Of a DNA stretch of 64,000 nt, positions 22,401 to 31,312 are shown piece by piece. The first letter of the stretch is position 1. Every line of letters begins with the position of its first letter. The stretch covers positions 186,001 through 250,000 of the forward strand of contig NZ_AP025226.1 of assembly GCF_020886315.1 (NCBI RefSeq), read 5' to 3'. The stretch is from Saccharolobus caldissimus (GTDB lineage Archaea; Thermoproteota; Thermoprotei_A; Sulfolobales; Sulfolobaceae). Below the pieces are notes generated by a model. That model was not told the DNA's origin. It saw only the letters and a list, made by a program, of their open reading frames with translations, and did no database searches. The position numbers and the translations under genes were made by a program.

Positions 22401-22793
22401 GGAATCGTTAAATACACAGAAATAGACTTTATTAGCTTAACTTTATCAGTATTAGGATGGATAATAGCGTTCACATTGTATTCAAGGACACTGAATATTA
22501 CTTCTATAAAACCATTAGTAGATTTTGGCTATTATGGTTGGTATGTAAATCCTAGTTTTGATAAGCTAGGTTATGGATTTTTGTCATTTTCTAATAGTTT
22601 ATTTAATGCTTTTGAGAAAGGTGTAATAGATGTAGGGCTAAACGTTAAATTGCCTAATTCAGTAATTAAATTAGGATCTAGAATTTATAATGTAGTAGAA
22701 GATCATGTGCTGGGAGACTATATAATGCTGTATGCGTGGGGTGTAGTAATTCTTTTAATTATATTGTTGATTATATTTGGGGTGATTGGATAA
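19410..22793 (+). CDS. Fused complex I antiporter-like subunits NuoM-NuoL
   Basis: A single 1127-residue membrane protein holding two antiporter-like modules. Residues 1 to about 490 are NuoM-like: [10 protein letters not shown] with the buried glutamate, [18 protein letters not shown] with the lysine, and [15 protein letters not shown]. From about 490 to the end it is NuoL-like: [25 protein letters not shown] and [14 protein letters not shown], including the NuoL-specific histidine. Both glutamate-lysine pairs are kept, so both modules could pump. The ATG at 19410 follows GGAGGTGG; the frame also opens earlier, inside nuoK. The reading frame crosses the junction without a stop. Confidence 0.93.
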   Translation: MYHILFSILFISFILSILIFFTRSKFISFILSLISIVINIPYLLMLGDYENIFISKYVGDFGVVVNNLNYPFIITILVITILTTVYSLRYMEHKFKEEGHSNWGLYYGLYTLFSLAMLYTVVSINLLELYIFLEISLISSFLLIALYGYGDRRRISLMYFIWTHVGTILLLASIIIIGLTTGTMNIYVNAYKFMDYSTIPYSVLIFIIAVIGMFVKGAQAGFNIWLPYAHGEAPTPISVLLSPNMVGLGIFVVILYYYLFPTLGFLAPIFVAWAIITMIYGGINALAQRDFKRFLAYSSVSQMGYMLLGASISFFSGLTSSISYLPIGIIASTLVYMSHGFGKALLFMSAGASITELNERNIEKLGGFYLSSPLHTSLAFIGLLNLLGLPPTIGLISEALLIFSVGTIIDKVGLVGFVVLVAFIMIAIGTSSAYASYLFKKVYSGRKEARNIDNILEYSIPMVLIAAISIMLFFIPQVISPSLSFVQLFTNSLIIPIIVFLPIIGSLIALITPKSINQDIRGAIVVVMIGISMILSAILLINNLGMPLFGSPRFSFSFGYLQMSSNLLQSILALFVSSLSFFIALYSIGYMREDKVLRRYWGFFGLFVTSMLSVVLANNVLFFIAGWEGTSLASYGLISYWLDDNDKNVVGDFGRKIFGIEYISRPTTSGIRALVFTRVGDVGLLAVLGYLISLSGYNYILYPISNITNTVFSSLHSLSLQPIAWILLLILFLGGLSKSAQFPFTQWLLTAMTGPTPVSALIHAATMVNLGAILTFLIYPYIQLNQYTYLFFEIMVGITLFTALYTSVNALATNEQKVILANSTADQISLMIFSSSLGALLGNVALGIVIGLIQMIAHGIYKASLFMNAGSVIHYTESRYVSSKPLLYKELKSVFILQLIAALNLANLPPLIGFWAHNFIGNLASSFPNIFYIYIILEFLGAIYILRYVVRTFLWRGESSAEHSHGPLSTIMIVSPAILVLSSIVLGGLYLNISSFFGIVKYTEIDFISLTLSVLGWIIAFTLYSRTLNITSIKPLVDFGYYGWYVNPSFDKLGYGFLSFSNSLFNAFEKGVIDVGLNVKLPNSVIKLGSRIYNVVEDHVLGDYIMLYAWGVVILLIILLIIFGVIG

Positions 22794-24187
22794 TGGTAAG
22801 TATATTATATTATTTACCAATTTTAATACCTTCAATTTTAATTTTGTTTTTATCTATTTTCGTGTTATTTGCAGATAATGGCGACGATAATAGATTCAGA
22901 AAAATTATCTGGATTTCATCTATAATTTTGATAATAAATATAATTTATATTATTTATTCATGGAGTAGTGGATTAGTTAACTATGATTTATTTTCGAATA
23001 ATCTTCAAATAGATGTTCCAGGGTACTTTTTCTCTATTACTGCCTTGGCTATAGGAGCTTTAGCGATAATACTTAGTAAAGATAACTTGCTTACTTGGCG
23101 TACTAGATCGTCTATGGTATCATTGATGTTATTAAGCATTTTAGGTTTGTTATATATGTCATTTGCAAATAACATTGTGATTATACTAACTACTTGGGCA
23201 ATTTCTTCAGCAGCAAGCTATGCAATTACAATGCTACATAAGGATTATATGTCAGTTGACGCAGGTATTAAGTATTTAATTATGGGACTAGTATCGAGTT
23301 CGTTAATGATTATAGGTTTTGCCTCCTATATTGTGTCCACAAATTCCTTATTCTTTACGCAATCAGTAATATATCCTAATATATTTTACCTTTCTATAGT
23401 ATTTATATCAATAGCATTTCTATTTAAAATGGGTGCGTTTCCATTCCAAGCCTGGTTACCAGATGTGTATACTTACGCGGATAGGACATCTGTTGCATTT
23501 ATTTCTAGTATAGGTAAACTAGTTGGTATAATTCCGCTATTTAGGGTAATATACTTATCTGATCCAAATACTATTGAAATAGTAATATTTATAGTAATTT
23601 CAATCGCCAGCATGATAGTAGGTAATATAACCGCGTTCTCCAGAAGAGATGTGGCCGCAATTTTATCTTTTAGTTCTATTACACAAATGGGATATATTTT
23701 AATAGGCTTTGCAATGTTTCCAATATCTCCAGCTATAGCAATTATTGGAATTTTAGTTCAATCACTTGCTTACGGCATCGCTCAAGTTGGTTTATTTGGG
23801 ATTGTAAGTCATGTGGAAAAAGTTTCTGGAACTTCTGACATCTCAGGTTTAAGAGGAATAGCCTCAAAAGACAAATTCTTAGCATTTGCAGTATCAATTC
23901 TCATTCTAAGTCTTTTAGGAATACCACCAATATTCGGATTTTGGGGGAAGTTATTCTTATTTGAGAGCTCATTTACTTTCCCGTGGTTAACTATTATAGC
24001 AGTGTTAAATAGTGCAATATCCGCAGGTTATTATATACCTATAATTAGAGAGATGTTCAGAGAAGGCGAATTTGAGTTAGTTAGGAGTTCTGAGAGGGAC
24101 ATAGCTTTAGTTTCAGCAATTTTAAGTATAGTTCTGGGTATAGTTATTCCGCTAATCTTTCAAATTTTGGTGATCCAAATTGGTTAA
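22793..24187 (+). CDS. nuoN: Complex I antiporter-like subunit NuoN
   Basis: The third antiporter-like subunit, 464 residues with about 13-14 hydrophobic helices. The signature [26 protein letters not shown] contains the conserved lysine region (shown here in two parts: [14 protein letters not shown] and VYTYADRTS), and [17 protein letters not shown] follows. The ATG at 22793 overlaps the preceding stop (TAATG) with GGGGTGAT just upstream; an in-frame ATG at 22736 lies inside the preceding gene. It is the last nuo gene. Confidence 0.93.
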   Translation: MVSILYYLPILIPSILILFLSIFVLFADNGDDNRFRKIIWISSIILIINIIYIIYSWSSGLVNYDLFSNNLQIDVPGYFFSITALAIGALAIILSKDNLLTWRTRSSMVSLMLLSILGLLYMSFANNIVIILTTWAISSAASYAITMLHKDYMSVDAGIKYLIMGLVSSSLMIIGFASYIVSTNSLFFTQSVIYPNIFYLSIVFISIAFLFKMGAFPFQAWLPDVYTYADRTSVAFISSIGKLVGIIPLFRVIYLSDPNTIEIVIFIVISIASMIVGNITAFSRRDVAAILSFSSITQMGYILIGFAMFPISPAIAIIGILVQSLAYGIAQVGLFGIVSHVEKVSGTSDISGLRGIASKDKFLAFAVSILILSLLGIPPIFGFWGKLFLFESSFTFPWLTIIAVLNSAISAGYYIPIIREMFREGEFELVRSSERDIALVSAILSIVLGIVIPLIFQILVIQIG

Positions 24188-25211
24188 AGTAGCTTTAGTA
24201 GGAGTTGGAAACGTAGCTGCAGCGTTATTACAAGCGTTAGAGTTTGTGAGAAACGGCAAATCAATATATGGTATATTAAATCTCCCAATAAGCCCATTAG
24301 ATATAGAGATAGTCGCGGCTTTCGATATAGATAAAAGAAAAGTTAATAGGAAGTTAAAAGAGGCAATATTTACTAAGCCTAATGTAGTTGAAAAATATAT
24401 TGATGTAAAAAATGACGTTATTGTTTTAAGGGGACCTACATATGATGGTAATTCTGGAATTCTTTCTACTATTATCGAGGAATCTGAAGAAAAACCAGTA
24501 GATGTGGTAAATGTTTTAAAAAGAGAAAAAGTGGACGTAGTGCTTAATTTATTACCTACTGGAGCTGTGGAAGCTAGTAGGTTTTATGCAAAAGCTTCTC
24601 TTGAGGCTAATGCATCATTTATAAATGTAACTCCCTCTCCAATAGCTAAAGAGTTAGGTAAAGATTTTGAGAAAAAGAATATTCCAGTATTGGGTGACGA
24701 TTTATTAAGTCAAGTAGGAGGTACTATAACACATGCCGGAATTATAGAGTTTTTAAAAAGCAGAGGTGTAAAGGTTATCAAATCTTATCAAATAGATATA
24801 GCTGGATCTACTGAAGCGTTAGTTACATTAGAGGATTGGAGAAAGGACCTTAAGAAGGGTATAAAATCATCATATATATCATCCTATTCTAATGGGGCAG
24901 AGATAGTTGCTGGTACTTCAGATTACGTAGAGTTCCTTAAAGATAGAAGGGTAAGTTACATAGTAATAGAAGGTATATACGGTATAGGAGTACCCATAAG
25001 GATTGATATATCGTTAAAAACTTATGATTCAATTAACGCAATAAGCCCACTAATTGATTTAATAAGAATTGCTAAATTATTAATGGATAAAAGGATAGGA
25101 GGTGCAGTGAAAGAGGTATGCTCATATTATTTTAAGAGTCCTCCAGAAAAATTTGAAAGTATTTCTGCGGCAAAGCAGATGTTAGAGAAATTTTTAAATA
25201 ATCTATTATAA
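24180..25211 (+). CDS. ino1: myo-Inositol-1-phosphate synthase
   Basis: It converts glucose 6-phosphate to inositol phosphate with NAD, the first step to archaeal inositol phospholipids. [13 protein letters not shown] is the NAD-binding loop; [21 protein letters not shown] and the catalytic-region [15 protein letters not shown] with [16 protein letters not shown] are family features. The TTG at 24180 overlaps nuoN by eight bases and is preceded by GGTGAT. Length 343. Co-transcription with nuo genes is likely, though functionally unexpected. Confidence 0.93.
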   Translation: MVKVALVGVGNVAAALLQALEFVRNGKSIYGILNLPISPLDIEIVAAFDIDKRKVNRKLKEAIFTKPNVVEKYIDVKNDVIVLRGPTYDGNSGILSTIIEESEEKPVDVVNVLKREKVDVVLNLLPTGAVEASRFYAKASLEANASFINVTPSPIAKELGKDFEKKNIPVLGDDLLSQVGGTITHAGIIEFLKSRGVKVIKSYQIDIAGSTEALVTLEDWRKDLKKGIKSSYISSYSNGAEIVAGTSDYVEFLKDRRVSYIVIEGIYGIGVPIRIDISLKTYDSINAISPLIDLIRIAKLLMDKRIGGAVKEVCSYYFKSPPEKFESISAAKQMLEKFLNNLL

Positions 25212-25223
25212 TATAAGGGAAAA

Positions 25224-25230
25224 TTTTAAA
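25224..25230 (+). promoter_or_regulatory. TATA box for the C/D box sRNA
   Basis: TTTTAAA is centred 27 bases before about 25254, five bases ahead of the C box, the expected 5' end of the RNA. Confidence 0.55.
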
Positions 25231-25253
25231 TGCGGACTGAGGTTGATAGATAA

Positions 25254-25312
25254 TATTAGTGATGTGTGAACCCCGGACTGATTTATGATGTACGCGTGTG
25301 AGTGCTGACTAG
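25254..25312 (+). ncRNA. C/D box guide sRNA
   Basis: Boxes in order: C GTGATGT (25259-25265), a 12-nt guide, D' CTGA (25278-25281), a 3-nt spacer, C' ATGATGT (25285-25291), a 13-nt guide, D CTGA (25305-25308). Guide lengths, spacer and box order fit archaeal double-guide sRNAs, which direct 2'-O-methylation five bases upstream of D or D'. The deduced targets are UCCGGGGUUCAC (methylated at the fifth base) and CACUCACACGCGU (fifth base, a C). I could not match them to an RNA. The 3' end overlaps the thiI stop codon on the other strand. The GC-rich patch stands out from its AT-rich surroundings. Confidence 0.75.
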
Positions 25313-26427
25313 ATCTCAAATGTTTCAGCATTTTCAAGCAGTTTATCATAATCTATACTAATTTTTTCCTCTTCGCTTAGAATTTCTTCTAACTTAGTAG
25401 ATGTTTTAGCTTTTGTTGAAATTGCACAATATTCTGGTAATTTTATTGAATATTGGTAAGTTCCTATTTTTTTAGCTAAATCCATAATTTCCTCCTTATC
25501 AAAGCCTATAAGAGGTCTAAATATGGGGTAATTAATACCATATTCTGTTACAAATAAATTTACCATAGTCTGGGAAGAAACTTGAGATAAAGATTCGCCA
25601 GTTGTAATAGAATTTGCACCAGTTTTTTTAGCTAATCTTTCAGCAGTTTTATACATTACTCTCTTTAACATCACTACTCTATCACCTTTAGCTATTTGTG
25701 AAAGTTTAAGTAAAACATCAATTCCCTTAACTATAAAAGCCCTTAACTTATGTCCTCCACTCCATTCTTTAAGAACGTTTAACTCTTCGATAACTATTTT
25801 TTTATGTATATCTCCTCCTAAATTAAAATTAAGGAATATTGGTATAGCTCCTCTTTTCATTAACATCCAACTAGCTACTGGAGAGTCAATTCCACCAGAA
25901 AATAGCACTATAGTTTTGCCTGCTATTCCAACTGGAAGTCCTTTAGGTCCCTTATATATCTCATGATAGAAATATACGAAATTCTGTCTTACCTCTACAA
26001 AAACCTCAACTTCTGGGTTATCTAAATTCACTCCTTTGGAGTAAGGATATAGGGCAGCACCTACTTCCCTTTGAATATCTAAACTTGTGAAGTTATGAGA
26101 ACCGATCCTTTTAGCCCTTACCGCGAAAACCTTACCCTTTACTATTTCACTAAAAATGTTTTTAGCTTGATTTACAATATCTTCAATATTATTAAATTTT
26201 TCAATAATTATTGGAGAAAATGAAGCTATCCCAAATATCTTACTAATTTTTTCGATATATCCAGTATCATTATTATTTAATTCTATAAAAATTAATCCTT
26301 GTGTCTTCCATATTCTCTTTACATTAACACTAGATTTAATGTTATTAATTAAGGTGTGTTCGAAGTTCTTCCTAGATCTTGGAGATTTAAGTGCTATTTC
26401 CCCTGAAGGTCTTATCATTATTATCAT
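25309..26427 (-). CDS. thiI: tRNA 4-thiouridine synthetase ThiI
   Basis: It activates U8 of tRNA with ATP and inserts sulfur. An N-terminal ferredoxin-like and THUMP region (to about residue 165) is followed by the PP-loop VLFSGGIDSPVASW. There is no rhodanese domain, as usual in archaea; a cysteine in LPEYCAIS near the end is a candidate sulfur-handling residue. Length 372, or 369 if the ATG at 26418 is used. Its start overlaps the upstream SWIM gene by 41 bases, so the two form an operon. Confidence 0.93.
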   Translation of the reverse strand: MIIMIRPSGEIALKSPRSRKNFEHTLINNIKSSVNVKRIWKTQGLIFIELNNNDTGYIEKISKIFGIASFSPIIIEKFNNIEDIVNQAKNIFSEIVKGKVFAVRAKRIGSHNFTSLDIQREVGAALYPYSKGVNLDNPEVEVFVEVRQNFVYFYHEIYKGPKGLPVGIAGKTIVLFSGGIDSPVASWMLMKRGAIPIFLNFNLGGDIHKKIVIEELNVLKEWSGGHKLRAFIVKGIDVLLKLSQIAKGDRVVMLKRVMYKTAERLAKKTGANSITTGESLSQVSSQTMVNLFVTEYGINYPIFRPLIGFDKEEIMDLAKKIGTYQYSIKLPEYCAISTKAKTSTKLEEILSEEEKISIDYDKLLENAETFEI

Positions 26428-26617
26428 TTCCTTTCACCCTGATATAGTGAAGATATAATTGTATCGCATGTCTGCAAATCTTATTTCCACATTCACATTC
26501 TGACTCTACTATTTTAAATCCATTAATTCTTATTCTCACTTTATAATATCCTACTGAGCATCTAGCCTTAACTAAACCTTCTATAATGTTGTCATGTACC
26601 GATGTAATCTTAATCAT
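26387..26617 (-). CDS. Small SWIM zinc-finger protein
   Basis: A 76-residue protein starting MIKITSVHDN. It carries CECGNKICRH, the CxCx4CxH pattern of SWIM zinc fingers, near its C-terminus, preceded by a strand pair YYKVRIRINGFKIVES typical of that domain. SWIM domains bind nucleic acid or protein. The ATG at 26617 is chosen because the sequence upstream in frame is hydrophobic and unlike the family. Overlap with thiI suggests a link to tRNA thiolation, which is only context. Confidence 0.8.
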   Translation of the reverse strand: MIKITSVHDNIIEGLVKARCSVGYYKVRIRINGFKIVESECECGNKICRHAIQLYLHYIRVKGNDNNDKTFRGNST

Positions 26618-26667
26618 AATAAAGAAATAGGAAATAAAAAACAAAAAGTTACCTTTTTTAAACAGTT

Positions 26668-29034
26668 TTATCCCCAATATGGGGACGAAGATGTTGATGT
26701 AGAGGTTGTTGATGTAGTTGTAGAAGATGTCATCATGCTGCTGCTTGATGTAATTTCTGGTGCAGTGAGTATCCAAGGTACTGGTTTAAAGAACGTTAAA
26801 TTAATTACCACGCCGTTTCCAACTATTATTGGATCTTCAAATATATAGCCCTTAGCTCCCCACGTCCACATAGTCACGTTTTGACTTGGCGTTAAGATTA
26901 TTGTAATAAATGGATTAGCAGTACCAGTTATTGAATTAACTGCAGAGTAGCTAAATGTTACATTTCCGTTTATAGCGTAAGCAAAAGCTAGTATAGGAAC
27001 TTGACCATTAGGTGCAGTACCAGCGTTAGATGGGTTATAGAACACTACTGAGAAGTTAAATTCTGTTAAATTCCCTGAAGGTGTTACAATTTTTGTATTA
27101 GGCTGGATTACTACTATCATATCTCCAGCATAAGCTACTCCTCCTTGTGTACCGTTAATTTCATAACTATATACATTAACTGGTGTTAGTCCATACGCGC
27201 TGCCTACACTCACTTCAACCGGCTTAGGCGGCTGGCCTACTGGTGTAGCTGAGGATTCAAATACCCATATTACTGGTTTAAAGAACTGAACATTTATCAT
27301 TACGCCATTTCCGTATAACCAATGATCAGCAAATTTATAACTTCCTCCAATATAAGCAGTTCCATTAAAAGTACCGCCGAACCAGGTCCATGAAGTCCAG
27401 GTATCTGGAGCCCATACTATTGTTATTGCTGGTTGTGCCTCAACTTTACCATTAACTATAGTAACTAATGATATTGTTGGTGTAATTTGATTATTAACTG
27501 CAAAGGCGAAGGCGTATAAAGGTGTTAAGTTATATTGTGCAGCAGGTGGATAAACGGCCTCTAGACTGAATGTAATTAAGGAGAAGTTATATACTGGTAA
27601 CATTGTACCATTAGCTAATTCAGCATAAGTATGAGGCTTAACTATCACCATTACATTACCAACTTGTAACACATATCCTTGATCGCTTGTAGCGTTAACT
27701 GTTACAGTATCCTCACCAGTTACCTTCATAATAGGTTGATTTAGGTTATAATATACAGTGTCTGATAGTGCATTAACCTCAGTTGCGTTCCAAATTTCCT
27801 TAACTATTTGCCAGCTTGCAATCGATGTGTTATATACGAAGTACGCCATTATGTCTACATGTATATCGTATATCATTGGGAAGTTAGGCTCTCCTTGATT
27901 TACAAAACCAAAGAATACAGTGTCATTAGCTATCACTTCTGCAGTTGCGTTAGAAGGAGATAAGTTTACTTTTACTGTTGGTGGCACTGCTGTGCCATTA
28001 GGTAGTAAGTTTTGAACGTAAGTTAAAGCGAAAATGAAATAGGTATCCCAAGTGCTAAAGACTTTCTCTATGTTGTTTATTCCATTATAAGTGCCAACTT
28101 TAAATACTGGTGGTAATTGACCCATTAATATCAATTGGGCATTAGGAGCGAAGTTTTGGGATATAACACTTGCTGGGAATTCGGCACCTAACGCATTTAT
28201 TTGTGATAGAAATTCTTCTAAAACTTGATTTGCCTCTAAGCTATGTTGAGACGGGTATCCAGCTATAACAGCAGAAGGTGAAACTTCATTTCCCTTCCAT
28301 ACTAATTCTGTAATTTCTGGGATTCCATGTATAAATTGCACTACTATTGTGTTACTCGCATTAAATACTTGTAAATATACCGGGTCACTAGTCGGTGCTA
28401 CAAAGTATTGCACAACGTCTGTTACATTAAATGTATTTCCGTTAATCTGTGTAACTGTAGGTAAGGCAGTTGTATAAAAGTATACTGTCTCATATGTACC
28501 AAAGAAATCGGAAAGCCAAGTTTCATTAAAGCTTGTAAGGTTATAAGTTCCAGCAAATGGTTGACCCATTATATAAGCTGTGAAATTATTTGCAAGGAAT
28601 GGCAATACGTCAGATGGAGATTCTATAGCAATACCATCATAAAATTGCATTACAGTTGCTAGAGCAGCACCTGGTCTATATCCTGAAACATTTAATTTAC
28701 TTAATTGCTGTAGCATTTGCTCATATAACATTTTATAATAAGTGTAATTGGACTCAGCTTGTTTATATAAAGTATAATTGTTTTGAGCATACATTAATAC
28801 AGTTTGATACATTCCTTCTAAAGTCTTATATTCTGACGCTAATTGGGAATAAGTCTTATTTAAGTTAGTATAGTTACCCTGTAAGCTCATATATTGGCTG
28901 TCTAATGATTGATACTGGCTACTTATACTAAGATATTTAGAATTTGTTATAGAGTATTCATAAAAACCTATTGCAGCTATTATGACTAAAATTATAGCTA
29001 CTATTGCAAATCCAATAGTTTTCATGTCCGCCAT
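26668..29034 (-). CDS. Membrane-anchored surface protein with coiled coil and Ser/Thr-rich tail
   Basis: A 788-residue extracellular protein. An N-terminal hydrophobic helix (FAIVAIILVIIAAIGF, residues 7-24) acts as anchor or uncleaved signal. Residues 30-110 are a coiled coil rich in Ser, Gln and Tyr. An NTF2-like stretch (AALATVMQFYDGIA...) follows at about 120-230, then repeated beta-rich modules around 420-770, each with TPINVYSYE/VMIVIKP-like strands. Many NxT/NxS sequons predict N-glycosylation. The last 25 residues are Ser/Thr. A TATA box 5 bases too far for leaderless use still favours the ATG at 29034 over the frame opening at 29082. It may be an S-layer-associated protein; no specific function is seen. 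Confidence 0.8.
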   Translation of the reverse strand: MADMKTIGFAIVAIILVIIAAIGFYEYSITNSKYLSISSQYQSLDSQYMSLQGNYTNLNKTYSQLASEYKTLEGMYQTVLMYAQNNYTLYKQAESNYTYYKMLYEQMLQQLSKLNVSGYRPGAALATVMQFYDGIAIESPSDVLPFLANNFTAYIMGQPFAGTYNLTSFNETWLSDFFGTYETVYFYTTALPTVTQINGNTFNVTDVVQYFVAPTSDPVYLQVFNASNTIVVQFIHGIPEITELVWKGNEVSPSAVIAGYPSQHSLEANQVLEEFLSQINALGAEFPASVISQNFAPNAQLILMGQLPPVFKVGTYNGINNIEKVFSTWDTYFIFALTYVQNLLPNGTAVPPTVKVNLSPSNATAEVIANDTVFFGFVNQGEPNFPMIYDIHVDIMAYFVYNTSIASWQIVKEIWNATEVNALSDTVYYNLNQPIMKVTGEDTVTVNATSDQGYVLQVGNVMVIVKPHTYAELANGTMLPVYNFSLITFSLEAVYPPAAQYNLTPLYAFAFAVNNQITPTISLVTIVNGKVEAQPAITIVWAPDTWTSWTWFGGTFNGTAYIGGSYKFADHWLYGNGVMINVQFFKPVIWVFESSATPVGQPPKPVEVSVGSAYGLTPVNVYSYEINGTQGGVAYAGDMIVVIQPNTKIVTPSGNLTEFNFSVVFYNPSNAGTAPNGQVPILAFAYAINGNVTFSYSAVNSITGTANPFITIILTPSQNVTMWTWGAKGYIFEDPIIVGNGVVINLTFFKPVPWILTAPEITSSSSMMTSSTTTSTTSTSTSSSPYWG

Positions 29035-29060
29035 TTTAGGTCTAAATGACAATCGAAGTA

Positions 29061-29070
29061 GATATAAAAA
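29061..29070 (-). promoter_or_regulatory. TATA box for the 29034 surface-protein gene
   Basis: TTTTTATATC on the minus strand, centred about 31 bases upstream of the ATG at 29034, predicts a leader of about five bases. Confidence 0.55.
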
Positions 29071-29171
29071 GTTTTTACCCAAATTTAGATAGCTATAAGA
29101 ATCCAGTATTGTTTCATATTTATTTTATTTTTATGATATAAAAAATTATAATTTGAAATTAAAGCTTTAAC

Positions 29172-30230
29172 TTATATCTTGTTTAATACTTTCTTATTTG
29201 TTTCGTATAATATAAACGATATTAGTAACACAGATGTAGTAAGTGTTAGTAGTGCTGAGTTATATTTTATATTTCCTATTTCAACAAATATTGGAATCGT
29301 AAATCCACTTAATGCCGCTAAATTCATACTAGGACCTATCTTTCTAGGGTCAACATTTAAAAGTCTAGATAAAATCGGAAGTATTGAATTCATTCCTAGC
29401 CCAAATATTGTAAATAAAATGAATAAATATATTTTAAGTGATATAAACGCAAAGAATCCAGATATGCCTATTACTATGGAAATTAATATCGATGACATTT
29501 TTACGTTTTTAATAAGTGGTAAAAATGCATATGCTAAAAAGGATAGCGAATAAGCTATAAAGGTTTCGTATATGGCAGCAGATTGACCTATTAATGAAGG
29601 TAAGATTTGTAATATATAGGCTGGCTCAAAACCAAGTAAAAAGATAAGTAGTGCTTTCCAAGAGAATTCAATTTTAATTTGTCTATGTAAAATTTTGTTG
29701 CTGTCTATTTTGGATTTCCAGTAAGATATAAGAAGAGTTAAAGGTAATATGCCTATTAAAAGCATATATTTTCCCAGTAAAAACGCAGTGAAGGCGGCAA
29801 TTATCCATCCTAATGCCCATCCTCCCATTGTCATCCCTATTATTATTTTGCTCTTACTTTCTGAAGCCAACTCTATCGAAGCAGATGTAGATAGACCAAA
29901 AAGTATACCAGTTATAATTCTTAACATTAGCAAAAAGCTGAAGTCATTATCAGTATATTCTAGTATATTAATAATTGCCATAGAGCCTATGGAAGAGTAA
30001 ATTACTCTACTAATTCCAATTCTTGATACTAAAAGCGGATACGTAATTGGAGTTATTGCTCTTCCTATAAAAGGTGCTCCTATAAGAATAAAACTCAGAA
30101 ATGCTGGGATATGAATATATTTCAAATAAAAAATAAAATTAATTAAATAGTAAGATGATAGTGTAAATCCTAATACTGGTAAGATTGTTGCAAGCTTCAG
30201 TGACAATCTGGTATTTAACATTTCAATCAT
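29172..30230 (-). CDS. Major facilitator superfamily permease
   Basis: A 352-residue membrane protein with ten to eleven predicted helices. MFS traits are the loop after helix 2 (RAITPITYPLLVSRIG), the helix-4/5 glycine-rich LRIITGILFGLSTSASIELA and a central cytoplasmic loop (YWKSKIDSNKILHR) separating two halves. It is shorter than the usual 400, and the substrate cannot be told. A TTTAAATT element 20-25 bases upstream can serve as TATA box. No neighbour suggests a pathway. Confidence 0.75.
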   Translation of the reverse strand: MIEMLNTRLSLKLATILPVLGFTLSSYYLINFIFYLKYIHIPAFLSFILIGAPFIGRAITPITYPLLVSRIGISRVIYSSIGSMAIINILEYTDNDFSFLLMLRIITGILFGLSTSASIELASESKSKIIIGMTMGGWALGWIIAAFTAFLLGKYMLLIGILPLTLLISYWKSKIDSNKILHRQIKIEFSWKALLIFLLGFEPAYILQILPSLIGQSAAIYETFIAYSLSFLAYAFLPLIKNVKMSSILISIVIGISGFFAFISLKIYLFILFTIFGLGMNSILPILSRLLNVDPRKIGPSMNLAALSGFTIPIFVEIGNIKYNSALLTLTTSVLLISFILYETNKKVLNKI

Positions 30231-30559
30231 GATATAATCTTTTCAAAATAAATTTAAATCTAGCTTCCCCTTATACTTTTACTGCTTATACATTAGTTAT
30301 TTATTTTTTATATATTAACTTTAAATATGAGATCTGAAAATTAACGAATTTAGATATATTAACAGAAATTCATATAATTTTTTATTTACGATGTATTAGG
30401 CAAAGCATTAATAATCATTCATATAAAGTTACTATATACATAAAACTCTATTATCATTCATTAAATTCTATATTATTATTATAATATAATAAAAATTTTA
30501 TATTTTCATTTAACTCAAATATTAAATTAAAAGCACATTCTCTATATATTAAAGATATG
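30231..30559 (-). other. Gene-free AT-rich region
   Basis: These 329 bases separate the MFS gene from tRNA-Arg. Apart from the TTTAAATT promoter element near 30250 I see no open frame, no C/D box set and no clear inverted repeat. Runs of T toward 30480-30540 may terminate the tRNA transcript. Confidence 0.6.
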
Positions 30560-30649
30560 CGGACCCGGCGGGATTTGAACCCGCGACCACCGGCTTACCT
30601 CCTTATAAGTTAGGAGGCCGGCGCTCCGTCCTGGCTGAGCTACGGGTCC
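30560..30649 (-). tRNA. tRNA-Arg (anticodon CCU) with 15-nt intron
   Basis: Reading the minus strand, GGACCCG (30649-30643) pairs with CGGGTCC (30567-30561) as acceptor stem, followed by discriminator G. GCTC...GAGC forms the D arm and GCGGG TTCAAAT CCCGC the T arm. The anticodon stem CCGGC/GCCGG encloses 22 bases: loop CT-CCT-AA interrupted after position 37 by a 15-nt intron at 30596-30610. The intron's AGGAG can pair with the anticodon region, as in archaeal bulge-helix-bulge introns. CCA is not encoded. Mature length is 75. Confidence 0.95.
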
Positions 30650-30673
30650 AACATATAACTATTATTCTTACCA

Positions 30674-31312
30674 TTAAAGTTTTTCTTCTGCACTAACTAT
30701 CCAAGGCCCTCTAATAATCTTGAAATCATTCTCAATCAAAAGCTCATTAAATATATTAGTGATCCGTTGAGACTTATATAATACTAAGAAGTCATTGCTA
30801 TATATTATTTTATTAGAAAGTATCACCTCTTTATCCGCTTTATTTACAGTTTTTGCTCTTATATTTTTCTTTCTTAGTTCTGAAGCTATCTCCCCACTCT
30901 TACTTATTTGGCTATCCAAAATTATTTCGCATGTTAAATTCAGTTTTTCACAATATTCCGATATAATTATAAGTGCATCAATAATAAAATTACTATTTTT
31001 ATATTTCCCTAATCCTAAATCTCTAAAAAATCCATCATCGCATAAGAAGATCTCTTCACCATTTATTGCCGAAAGTAAAGTTAAGGCCAAATTGTAGCCA
31101 TCTATTACAACTTCTCTTTCATACGAAATTTTTCTTCTAATTGTCTCTATTTCATAATCAGAGTGAACGCAACGATAAAGTAGAAGTCTTTCTAATTTGG
31201 TTAAATTATATCTTGTAGTAACAGCATCTAATGCAATTTTTCTTGAATAATTTCTATTTAAAAAATATTTATAATCTATAAAAGCATCTCTTATTTCATC
31301 TCTTAATTTCAT
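30674..31312 (-). CDS. DUF434/DUF5616 family protein
   Basis: A 212-residue archaeal protein. The N-terminal helical part ([33 protein letters not shown]) matches DUF434. The C-terminal part begins [12 protein letters not shown] and [11 protein letters not shown], which resembles a PIN-like or Rossmann nuclease fold with acidic residues. Its ATG overlaps the alaS stop (ATGA), so it is translated with alaS; a tRNA-related role is a guess from this. Confidence 0.75.
   Translation of the reverse strand: MKLRDEIRDAFIDYKYFLNRNYSRKIALDAVTTRYNLTKLERLLLYRCVHSDYEIETIRRKISYEREVVIDGYNLALTLLSAINGEEIFLCDDGFFRDLGLGKYKNSNFIIDALIIISEYCEKLNLTCEIILDSQISKSGEIASELRKKNIRAKTVNKADKEVILSNKIIYSNDFLVLYKSQRITNIFNELLIENDFKIIRGPWIVSAEEKL

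Noticed and set aside
26594-26848. Plus-strand frame opposite the end of the large surface protein
   Set aside because: It is antisense to a well-supported gene, low in complexity and without family features.
30231-30559. Search for integration remnants beside tRNA-Arg
   Set aside because: No repeat of the tRNA 3' end and no integrase fragment found on either side; the only recombinase, at 57836, looks like the chromosomal XerA.
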